From Alistipes sp. (GTDB lineage Bacteria > Bacteroidota > Bacteroidia > Bacteroidales > Rikenellaceae): a DNA stretch of 5,857 nt. The notes below the pieces were generated by a model, which saw nothing but the letters and a program-made list of their open reading frames with translations, did no database searches and was not told the origin of the DNA. Both the position numbers and the translations under genes were made by a program. Of the stretch, positions 1 through 5,584 are shown piece after piece (position 1 is the stretch's first letter; each line of letters opens with the position of its first letter). Location: positions 1 to 5,857 of the forward strand of contig JAFNUH010000133.1 in NCBI GenBank assembly GCA_017384185.1, read 5' to 3'.

Positions 1-182
1 ACATCGAGTCACGAGAGTACAACGGCAAATGGTACACCGACGTGCGTGCTTGGCGTGTGCAGCCCAAGCAGGAGGAGGCTGCCGCAGCCCCCGCAATGCC
101 CGATATGCCACCCTTTGGCGAGGAGCCTCAGTATGCAGCGCCCACTGCGCCGATAGCCGAGGTTGATGACCTGCCGTTCTAA
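1..182 (+). CDS. DUF3127 domain protein, 3' end only (5' end outside window)
   Basis: Only the last 59 codons are present, read in the frame whose first full codon begins at base 3 and ending at the TAA at 180-182. The visible part starts with SREYNGKWYTDVRAWRV, which I recognise as the conserved end of the DUF3127 domain of Bacteroidota, small proteins of about 120-130 residues with no established function. After it come about 35 residues of low-complexity linker rich in Ala, Pro and Glu, and the protein ends in EVDDLPF. That layout (compact domain, flexible linker, acidic tip ending in Pro-Phe) is like single-stranded DNA-binding protein (SSB), whose tip DDDIPF docks partner proteins. A nucleic-acid role is therefore an inference, not shown. 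The gene is followed after 11 bases by a strong terminator, so it ends its transcription unit. The family call rests on a short segment. Confidence 0.75.
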   Translation, partial: IESREYNGKWYTDVRAWRVQPKQEEAAAAPAMPDMPPFGEEPQYAAPTAPIAEVDDLPF

Positions 183-193
183 CAACGGAATAA

Positions 194-227
194 AAAAACT
201 CCCGAGCCTTACGGTTCGGGAGTTTTT
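194..227. terminator. Bidirectional intrinsic terminator between convergent genes
   Basis: Bases 194-208 pair with 213-227 around a TTAC loop (209-212). The pairing is continuous apart from one G-U wobble (206/215). The GC-rich core CTCCCGA/TCGGGAG is flanked by an A-run on the left and a T-run on the right, so the transcript of either strand carries a hairpin followed by U residues. It lies 12 bases after the stop of the DUF3127 gene (+) and 17 bases beyond the stop of the FKBP gene (-), so it can end both units. Confidence 0.93.
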
Positions 228-243
228 ATTACGCCGTTTTGAT

Positions 244-1296
244 TTACTCAGCCTGCTTGAACTCTCTCTTCTCGCCATCAGCCTCTGCGGGAGCAGCCTC
301 GGGAGCACCAGCAACAGTTACATCGTGCAACTCAACCTTGAACTCGAGAGCAGTGTTGGGACCGATAAGACCGCCACCATTGCCATAAACACCGTAGCCC
401 AAGTCTGAGGGGATCCACAATGTAATCTGACCACCCTTGCCTACCAACTGAAGACCCTCAGTCCAGCCAGCGATAACGCCTGAGAGGGGGACCTCAGCAG
501 CCTGACCACGCTCGTATGATGAATCGAAGATAGTACCATCCTGCAAGCGACCCTCATAGTCAACCTTTACACGGTCGTTAGCAGTAGGCTTAATGCTCTC
601 GTCACCCTTGCGGTCGATGCGATACAAAAGACCGCTCTCAGTCTTCTTAACACCGCTCTTCTTCTCGATGCTTGCCAACCACTCCTCTGACTCACGCTTG
701 TTCTTCATAGGAAGCAAAACGGTGAAGTACTCCTGGATAATCATCATTGAGCCGTGAGCGTCGAGTGTAGCTACACCATCAGCAGCCTCCTTAACACCCT
801 TGTGGAACCAGTAGAGGTGCAAGGGTACACGAGCCTCACGCAAGCGGCTACCCATATCGTAACCGTAAGCAGCCGATACGCTCTTACGCTCATCATCGTT
901 CTCGAATACATCGAAGCCTGAGAAGTCGATAGGCTCCTGACCCATCAAAGAGTCGGGGATATTCAATGACTCAATAAAAGCAGTGACACGGTCACGACGC
1001 TTTGTCTGGAAGAAGTCGTTAAGAATCTCAATGCCCTTAGCCATACGCTCATCCTCCTTACCGGGCTCAATCTGAGTGTAGAGAGCATCCTCGCAAGATT
1101 CGTTCAATACGTCCCAGTCGAACTTCATATCGGGCATATTGTTTGAAATACCCAAACCGATGTCAACACCTACTGCGTAAGACAACGAGTCAACATTTGA
1201 CTTGCTACCCTTCTGGATATATGCGGAACCCTTCTTACCGCAAGATACCATTGCAACCGCACACAATACGGTCAAAACATAAATAATCTTTCTCAT
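244..1296 (-). CDS. FKBP-type peptidyl-prolyl cis-trans isomerase, lipoprotein (350 aa)
   Basis: Predicted envelope prolyl isomerase and chaperone of the FkpA/Mip type. Residues 1-18 form a lipoprotein signal (basic MRKK-like start, hydrophobic core, MVSC) with acylated Cys19. The following GKKGS is basic, so a surface-export signal is not apparent and a periplasm-facing location is inferred. Residues about 36-100 resemble the helical FKBP N-terminal dimerisation module (DSLSYAVGVDIG), and about 138-196 look like a second, diverged copy. The FKBP domain covers about 225-330, and the pocket residues expected from FKBP12 are mostly present: Tyr247, Asp258, Val274-Ile275, Trp278, Tyr301 and Phe319. 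The FKBP12 Phe46 position appears to be lost in the AEVPL segment. A 20-residue Ala/Glu-rich tail ends the protein. The start is an ATG 48 bases after the Cys-lipobox region's upstream neighbour ORF region, with an A-rich leader. It is the second gene of a unit with the FKBP gene at 1345-2040; no promoter box is visible in the gap. Confidence 0.9.
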   Translation of the reverse strand: MRKIIYVLTVLCAVAMVSCGKKGSAYIQKGSKSNVDSLSYAVGVDIGLGISNNMPDMKFDWDVLNESCEDALYTQIEPGKEDERMAKGIEILNDFFQTKRRDRVTAFIESLNIPDSLMGQEPIDFSGFDVFENDDERKSVSAAYGYDMGSRLREARVPLHLYWFHKGVKEAADGVATLDAHGSMMIIQEYFTVLLPMKNKRESEEWLASIEKKSGVKKTESGLLYRIDRKGDESIKPTANDRVKVDYEGRLQDGTIFDSSYERGQAAEVPLSGVIAGWTEGLQLVGKGGQITLWIPSDLGYGVYGNGGGLIGPNTALEFKVELHDVTVAGAPEAAPAEADGEKREFKQAE

Positions 1297-1344
1297 CTTT
1301 TCTAATTTATTTTTGTTGTCTAATAATTTTCTAAAAAACGTACA

Positions 1345-2040
1345 CTATCGGCGGCGCTCCACCTCGACGATATTTACCTCGTAGCGCAACATCTCGTTAG
1401 GCTTAATACCCTTCGCCTTGTCGCCCTCCGAGCCATAAGCCATCGATGATGGTATCCAAAGGGTGATTGTTCCGCCAGGACCTACCAACTTAACGCCCTC
1501 CTTGAGACCATCCTGCAAGCGACCGACCATATTACGCAACGTGTCGGCACGCTCGCCAACGGGGTCAACCTCCTCGCCTGCGAGGTTTGTCACACGATAG
1601 GTAAATGCCACCGTGTCACGGTCGGTATTAACCGTGCTGCTCATATCGCCCAAATCGCCAACCTTGTAGGTAAGACCACTCTTGGCACGCACAACGGCAC
1701 CATCCGAGGCTGCAAGGTCAGAGAGATACTGCTCCTCGTATTTGCGCACACGCTCATAGACATCGAAGTTCATATAGCTAAGCAGGTAGTTGCGACCCTC
1801 CTCAAGGCTAATCTTCTCGGCACCCTTCAAGGCATCCTCGATGCCAGCCATAACAACCTCGGCACGCATCGTAGAGTCCATCTGCAAGATGTTGTAGGCA
1901 ATGTTCGTGCCTACGATGTAGGACAACGAGTCGGCGCTATCTACCATCTTGCCGTTCCACTTTGTTGTGCTACCGCCACACGCCACCACCAGAGTCGAAG
2001 CTACGGCTAAAGCCCATACAATTACTGAATGTCTGCTCAT
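1345..2040 (-). CDS. FKBP-type peptidyl-prolyl isomerase-like lipoprotein with a diverged active site (231 aa)
   Basis: This is a paralogue of the downstream FKBP lipoprotein. I chose the ATG at 2038-2040; a frame extension two codons upstream would need a TTG. The signal peptide ends in VVAC, with lipid-anchored Cys21. Residues about 33-105 form one helical FKBP N-terminal module (DSLSYIVGTNIAYNI), and the FKBP fold spans about 140-228, with the conserved strand TITLWIPS followed by MAYG. Compared with FKBP12 the pocket is altered: the VIxGW motif aligns with LQDGL (175-179), so Val, Ile and the floor Trp become Leu, Gln and Leu, and the usual FDSS region reads VDPVG. Tyr148, Asp159 and Tyr202 remain. 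It may act mainly as a holdase or have weak isomerase activity (inference). It is the first gene of the leftward unit, 48 bases before the next gene, with a promoter box at 2082-2089. Confidence 0.87.
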   Translation of the reverse strand: MSRHSVIVWALAVASTLVVACGGSTTKWNGKMVDSADSLSYIVGTNIAYNILQMDSTMRAEVVMAGIEDALKGAEKISLEEGRNYLLSYMNFDVYERVRKYEEQYLSDLAASDGAVVRAKSGLTYKVGDLGDMSSTVNTDRDTVAFTYRVTNLAGEEVDPVGERADTLRNMVGRLQDGLKEGVKLVGPGGTITLWIPSSMAYGSEGDKAKGIKPNEMLRYEVNIVEVERRR

Positions 2041-2055
2041 TTTCAAATCAAGTTG

Positions 2056-2070
2056 CGGTATTATATACCG
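2056..2070. repeat. 15-bp palindrome in the FKBP leader
   Basis: CGGTAT and ATACCG flank a central TAT as perfect 6-bp arms. Relative to the leftward promoter box the element lies just downstream of the predicted transcription start, in the untranslated leader of the FKBP unit and 15 bases before its ATG. It could be an operator half-site pair or a small RNA hairpin; the sequence alone does not decide. Confidence 0.5.
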
Positions 2071-2081
2071 ATTTAATCGTG

Positions 2082-2089
2082 CAAAGATA
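2082..2089 (-). promoter_or_regulatory. Bacteroidota-type -7 box (TATCTTTG) for the FKBP lipoprotein unit
   Basis: Read on the minus strand this is TATCTTTG followed by C, an exact match to the TAnnTTTG -7 consensus of Bacteroidota housekeeping promoters. It predicts a transcript start near 2075 and a leader of about 35 bases. No convincing TTTG -33 element is found at the usual distance. Confidence 0.7.
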
Positions 2090-2109
2090 CGAAAATTTCA
2101 ATTTTTCCA

Positions 2110-2117
2110 TATATTTG
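2110..2117 (+). promoter_or_regulatory. Bacteroidota-type -7 box (TATATTTG) for pdxB
   Basis: TATATTTG matches TAnnTTTG on the plus strand and lies 27 bases before the pdxB ATG, giving a predicted start near 2124 and a very short leader of about 20 bases. No TTTG -33 box is visible about 20 bases upstream, where the opposing promoter's -7 box lies instead. The two -7 boxes are only 20 bp apart, so polymerases on the two strands would overlap. Confidence 0.6.
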
Positions 2118-2144
2118 CCATAGAAAATAACCTATTGAAACGAA

Positions 2145-3140
2145 ATGAAGGTCATAATTGACAATGCAATACCCTACATCAAGGGGATTTTGGAGCCTTA
2201 TGCCGAGGTTGTTTACCTCGCAGGCAACGCATTCACGGCTGAGGATGTGAAGGATGCCGATGCGCTGATTATCCGCACTCGCACACGCTGCTCGGCTGAG
2301 TTGTTGGAGGCTTCGAGCGTAAAACTCATCGCCACAGCAACCATCGGCTTCGACCACATAGACCTCGACTACTGCCACAAAAAAGGCATCGAGGTCGTAA
2401 CCGCTGCGGGGTGTAACGCTGCGGGTGTCTTGCAGTGGGTGGCGGCAGCGTTGGCTATGCTCGCAGAGCGTGATGGGTGGCAACCGAGCCAGAAGACTCT
2501 CGGCATTGTAGGTGTAGGAAACGTAGGCTCGCTGGTGGAGCAGTATGCCCGCAACTGGGGCTTTGGAATCCTGCGTTGCGACCCGCCACGAGAGCAGCGT
2601 GAGGGTGGCGACTTCTTCTCGCTGGAGGAGGTTGTCAGCAAGGCTGATATTATCACATTCCACACGCCGCTCGATGCTACTACATACCACCTTATCAACG
2701 AAGAGTTAATCTCAAAAACACATCCCAACGCCGTAATAATCAACGCCTCACGTGGCGAGGTTGCCGACACGCAGGCTCTACTCAATGCGCCGCAGACGCT
2801 TCTGCTCGACGTATGGGAGCGAGAGCCCGCAATCGACAAAAATCTCTTACGAAAAGCCCTTGTCACAACGCCCCATATTGCGGGTTATTCGGCACAGGGC
2901 AAAGCCAACGCCTCGGCTGCCGTCGTGCGTGCCGTAGCGGAGCGTTTTTCGTTGCCCCTCACGGAGTGGTACCCTGAGCAGGTGCAGCCCACCAAGCGCC
3001 GACCAATCGATTGGCAGAGTATGTGCGAGAGTATTCGTTCGTATTGCGACCTTACAGAGGAGAGCCTGCGCCTAAAGAGTGGCGTGGAGGATTTTGAGGC
3101 GCTACGCAATAATTACAACTACCGAGAGGAGTATTTTTAA
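2145..3140 (+). CDS. pdxB: 4-phosphoerythronate dehydrogenase (331 aa)
   Basis: Cytoplasmic 2-hydroxyacid dehydrogenase oxidising 4-phospho-D-erythronate to 3-hydroxy-4-phospho-2-oxobutanoate, an early step of the deoxyxylulose-phosphate-dependent route to pyridoxal 5'-phosphate. The substrate-binding part comes first (to about residue 95) and includes ATIGFDHID. The Rossmann NAD domain follows with GVGNVG (123-128) and Asp146 at the end of the second strand. The catalytic set of this superfamily is present: Arg203 in ASRGEV, Glu227 in VWEREP and His244 in PHIAGYSAQGKA; the last motif together with PLDATTYHL points to PdxB rather than SerA or lactate dehydrogenase. The C-terminal PdxB dimerisation segment is recognisable (DFEALRNNYNYREEY), but the protein stops there, whereas E. 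coli PdxB (378 aa) continues; I believe this shorter form is usual in Bacteroidota. It is divergent from the FKBP unit. Confidence 0.93.
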   Translation: MKVIIDNAIPYIKGILEPYAEVVYLAGNAFTAEDVKDADALIIRTRTRCSAELLEASSVKLIATATIGFDHIDLDYCHKKGIEVVTAAGCNAAGVLQWVAAALAMLAERDGWQPSQKTLGIVGVGNVGSLVEQYARNWGFGILRCDPPREQREGGDFFSLEEVVSKADIITFHTPLDATTYHLINEELISKTHPNAVIINASRGEVADTQALLNAPQTLLLDVWEREPAIDKNLLRKALVTTPHIAGYSAQGKANASAAVVRAVAERFSLPLTEWYPEQVQPTKRRPIDWQSMCESIRSYCDLTEESLRLKSGVEDFEALRNNYNYREEYF

Positions 3141-3150
3141 GAAAATTTTG

Positions 3151-3158
3151 TACATTTG
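3151..3158 (+). promoter_or_regulatory. Bacteroidota-type -7 box (TACATTTG) upstream of the dihydroorotate dehydrogenase-like gene
   Basis: TACATTTG matches TAnnTTTG and starts 11 bases after the pdxB stop. A start near 3165 would give a leader of about 50 bases containing the inverted repeat at 3168-3199. A TTTG lies directly before the box (3147-3150), too close to act as the -33 element, and no other candidate is seen at the usual spacing. The gene may also receive read-through from pdxB, as no terminator lies between them. Confidence 0.55.
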
Positions 3159-3167
3159 TAAGTCACA

Positions 3168-3199
3168 TACGCCACTAAGTTTTAACAATTAATGGCGTA
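3168..3199 (+). repeat. Inverted repeat/hairpin in the 5' leader of the dihydroorotate dehydrogenase-like gene
   Basis: TACGCCA (3168-3174) and TGGCGTA (3193-3199) are perfect complements. Inside, after one mismatch, TAA (3176-3178) pairs with TTA (3189-3191), leaving a 10-base loop. It ends 14 bases before the ATG. No T-run follows, so it is not an ordinary terminator. It could be a leader structure affecting translation or an operator-like site; function unknown. Confidence 0.5.
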
Positions 3200-3213
3200 G
3201 AGCCGACAAAGCT

Positions 3214-4323
3214 ATGATAAAATCGCTATTAAAACCCTTGCGCTACGTCGCCAGCGACGACTTCACCATACGCCTCAAAAGATGGCGTACGCAACTCTTG
3301 TCCCGCATCCCGATGGGTAATTTTATCCTGCGCAAATTGTATTCCGTACCCGCCCCGAAGCTGGAGCTGGAGGCCTTCGGTATGAAGTTTCCCTCGTTTA
3401 TTGGTCTTGCCGCAGGCTACGACCGCAACGGTACGATGATAGGCGCTATGGAGGCTACGGGATTTGGATTTGTCGAGATAGGCTCCATCACGCCACAGCC
3501 ACAGCACAGCCAGACCAAGAGTTCGCTATACAAGCTCGATGGCGACCACGCCCTACTCTACTACTCGGAGATTGAGAGCGCTGGCGTTGAGCAGGTTATC
3601 AAGAATATCAAGCACCACAACAAGCATATCATCGTAGGTTGCAACATCGCCAAGAATTCGGCAACAGCCCCCGAGAATGCCGCTATCGACTACCTGCGCC
3701 TGTTCCGTCCGCTATATCAATATGCCGACTACTTTACCGTAAACATAGCCTGCAATACAGCCGAGGCGACATACGTGCCACGTGACAGGGATGAGATTAT
3801 GGCAATTCTCACTCCGCTCTTTGAGTTCCGCCGTGGACAGAATCAATATCGCCCCATACTGCTCAAGATTTCACCCGACCTGACGGACGAGGAGATAGAT
3901 GTGATGACCGACATTATGCTCGACACGCCGCTCGATGGCATTGTGGCGTGCGCTGGCACGACGGGACGTTACGGGTTGGAGAACTCGAAGGCGACGATGC
4001 ACTTGCTGGGTCGCATACCGGGCGCACTCTGCGGTGAGCCGATAAAGAGACGTGCTTTAGAGGTTGTGCGCCGCATACACGAACGTGCAAAGGGCACATA
4101 CCCCATCATCGGCTGTGGAGGTATCTCTACGGCAGACGATGTTATGGCAATGCTGGAGGCGGGAGCAACGCTTGTGCAGATTGGCACGGAGTATATCTAC
4201 GGCGGAGGTAAGTCGGTGCGAGATATTCGTGCTGGCGTAAACGAGCGCCTACGCAAAGCCGAACAACGTGCGGCACAGAGCCCCGCAACCGAATCCCCGA
4301 AAAATCAAGAAAACAATGATTAA
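3214..4323 (+). CDS. pyrD: Class 2 (quinone-type) dihydroorotate dehydrogenase family flavoprotein with atypical active-site motifs (369 aa)
   Basis: By family this enzyme oxidises dihydroorotate to orotate in pyrimidine synthesis, passing electrons through FMN to membrane quinone. The class 2 layout is clear: an N-terminal amphipathic segment (about 1-45) for membrane contact, then a TIM barrel with GLAAGYDRNG (64-73), GFGFVEIGSITPQPQ, NIAKN (144-148), LLKISPDL (216-222) and the FMN-phosphate motifs PIIGCGGIS (297-305) and VQIGTEYIYGG. However, several usually invariant sites differ: GxDK reads YDR (Arg71), the INRMGFNN motif reads LLYYSEIES, the NxSSPNTP catalytic loop reads NIACNTAEA (Cys180 where class 2 has Ser, Pro missing), and the ATNTT motif reads ACAGTT (245-250). 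FMN binding seems kept, but normal substrate chemistry is uncertain. A hydrophilic tail (about 350-369) overlaps cinA by 8 bases. The symbol reflects family membership, not proven function. Confidence 0.8.
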   Translation: MIKSLLKPLRYVASDDFTIRLKRWRTQLLSRIPMGNFILRKLYSVPAPKLELEAFGMKFPSFIGLAAGYDRNGTMIGAMEATGFGFVEIGSITPQPQHSQTKSSLYKLDGDHALLYYSEIESAGVEQVIKNIKHHNKHIIVGCNIAKNSATAPENAAIDYLRLFRPLYQYADYFTVNIACNTAEATYVPRDRDEIMAILTPLFEFRRGQNQYRPILLKISPDLTDEEIDVMTDIMLDTPLDGIVACAGTTGRYGLENSKATMHLLGRIPGALCGEPIKRRALEVVRRIHERAKGTYPIIGCGGISTADDVMAMLEAGATLVQIGTEYIYGGGKSVRDIRAGVNERLRKAEQRAAQSPATESPKNQENND

Positions 4324-5572
4324 GGCTACAATCATAACCATTGGCGACGAGATACTTATCGGACAGATTGTCGATACCAACTCGGTAAGTATAGCCAAAC
4401 ATCTCAACACGGCGGGAATCACCGTACACGAAAAAGTCTCAATAGGCGACACTGCCCAGCAAATCGAGCAGACTCTCAGCCGAGCTCTTGCGCAGAGCGA
4501 GGTGGTGATTCTCACGGGCGGATTGGGTCCTACGAAGGATGACATCACAAAATTCACACTTGCAAAGATATTCGGCTCGGCAATGCACGAGGATGAGCGT
4601 GTTGCCAACCACGTGCGCACGATGCTCGAGCGCCGAGGTATAGAGTACAACGCACTGAACCAGTCGCAGGCGATGGTGCCCGACTGTTGCACGGTGTTGT
4701 TCAATGCTCACGGCACAGCTCCGGGTATGTGGTTTGAGGATAGCGAGGGACGTGTTACGATTTCGTTGCCAGGTGTACCCTTCGAGATGGAGCATCTGAT
4801 GGAGGATGAGGTTATGCCTCGCCTGAAGGCTCACTTCTCGCTCCACGCAAATATCCACCGCACGATGATTACGGCGGGTCTGCCCGAGTCGATGCTCGCA
4901 GCACGTATCGAGGAGTGGGAGGATGCACTCCCAAAAAACCTGAAACTCGCCTACCTGCCTGCGCCAAACATCGTACGTCTGCGTCTGTCGGCTTATGATG
5001 CCGATGATGCCGAGGCGGTGCGCAAGCAGATAGATGATGAGTTTGACAAATTATACGAGATCATCCCCGACCATATCGTTGGCTTCGAGAGTGCCACGAT
5101 GCAGGAGTTAGTGCACAAAATCCTCTCAGAAAAAGAGTTAACCCTCGCCACAGCTGAGAGCTGCACAGGTGGAACGATAGCCTCACGCTTTACCGCAATG
5201 GCGGGCGCTTCGTCATACTTCTTAGGGGGTGTTGTGGCGTATGCCAACGAGGCGAAGCGAGATATTCTGGGCGTAAACTTCGACGACATCATCCGCTACG
5301 GAGCCGTCAGCGAGCAGGTGGCACGACAAATGGCAGAGGGCGCACGCCGAGTGACGGGTGCCGACTACGCCATAGCGACTACGGGCATTGCAGGACCTAC
5401 GGGTGGCACGGCAGAGAAGCCTGTGGGCACGGTATGGATGGCAGTTGCCACACCTACGCATACCATAGCCACGCTACGCAACTGCGGAACAGACCGTGGG
5501 CAGATTATAAACCGTGCCGCAGCATACGCTATCGAGATGCTATACAACGAGTTAAAGAGGACAACCAAATAA
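4316..5572 (+). CDS. cinA: CinA: COG1058 domain fused to nicotinamide-nucleotide amidohydrolase PncC (418 aa)
   Basis: Two-domain cytoplasmic enzyme of NAD-cycle repair. The C-terminal PncC domain deamidates nicotinamide mononucleotide to nicotinate mononucleotide and ammonia; the N-terminal COG1058 domain (molybdopterin-binding-like fold) has been reported as an ADP-ribose pyrophosphatase in this family. Seen here: ITIGDEILIGQIVDTNS (7-23), TGGLGPTKDD (67-76) and LPGVPFEME (151-159) in the first domain; then LATAESCTGG (277-286) with the catalytic Ser282 region, YANEAK (Tyr309, Lys314), GAVSEQVA, and TGIAGPTGG (356-364), with Arg394 near the end. All key motifs look intact and the length is normal for full-length CinA. 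I chose the ATG at 4316, since the protein then begins MIKATIITIGDE as in the family; a GTG 16 codons upstream adds a non-conserved extension. The start lies inside the end of the dehydrogenase gene, which suggests translational coupling. Confidence 0.94.
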   Translation: MIKATIITIGDEILIGQIVDTNSVSIAKHLNTAGITVHEKVSIGDTAQQIEQTLSRALAQSEVVILTGGLGPTKDDITKFTLAKIFGSAMHEDERVANHVRTMLERRGIEYNALNQSQAMVPDCCTVLFNAHGTAPGMWFEDSEGRVTISLPGVPFEMEHLMEDEVMPRLKAHFSLHANIHRTMITAGLPESMLAARIEEWEDALPKNLKLAYLPAPNIVRLRLSAYDADDAEAVRKQIDDEFDKLYEIIPDHIVGFESATMQELVHKILSEKELTLATAESCTGGTIASRFTAMAGASSYFLGGVVAYANEAKRDILGVNFDDIIRYGAVSEQVARQMAEGARRVTGADYAIATTGIAGPTGGTAEKPVGTVWMAVATPTHTIATLRNCGTDRGQIINRAAAYAIEMLYNELKRTTK

Positions 5573-5584
5573 AACCCCACCCCA

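Noticed and set aside
163..408. 81-codon plus-strand open frame across the terminator and the end of the FKBP gene
   Set aside because: It runs through a strong terminator hairpin and is antisense to the conserved FKBP domain.
1297..1344. Separate promoter for the 350-aa FKBP gene
   Set aside because: The 48-base gap is AT-rich but holds no TAnnTTTG box on the minus strand; co-transcription is simpler.
2041..2046. Upstream TTG start that would add two residues to the 231-aa FKBP lipoprotein
   Set aside because: The ATG at 2038-2040 gives a normal lipoprotein signal, and TTG starts are rare; the extension adds nothing recognisable.
2073..2690. 205-codon open frame on the minus strand across pdxB
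   Set aside because: It is antisense to a well-supported pdxB, has no recognisable motif, and would cross the divergent promoter region.
3168..3199. Inverted repeat as a pdxB terminator
   Set aside because: No T-run follows the stem and it lies after the next promoter box, so leader structure is a better reading.
4268..4315. GTG-started N-terminal extension of CinA by 16 residues
   Set aside because: Family members begin right at the IKATIITIGDE strand; the extension is basic, non-conserved, and lies inside the end of the preceding gene in another frame.
4249..4858. Minus-strand open frames of 139-151 codons opposite cinA
   Set aside because: They are antisense to the conserved COG1058 motifs; the composition looks like a codon shadow, rich in Ser, Cys and Arg.
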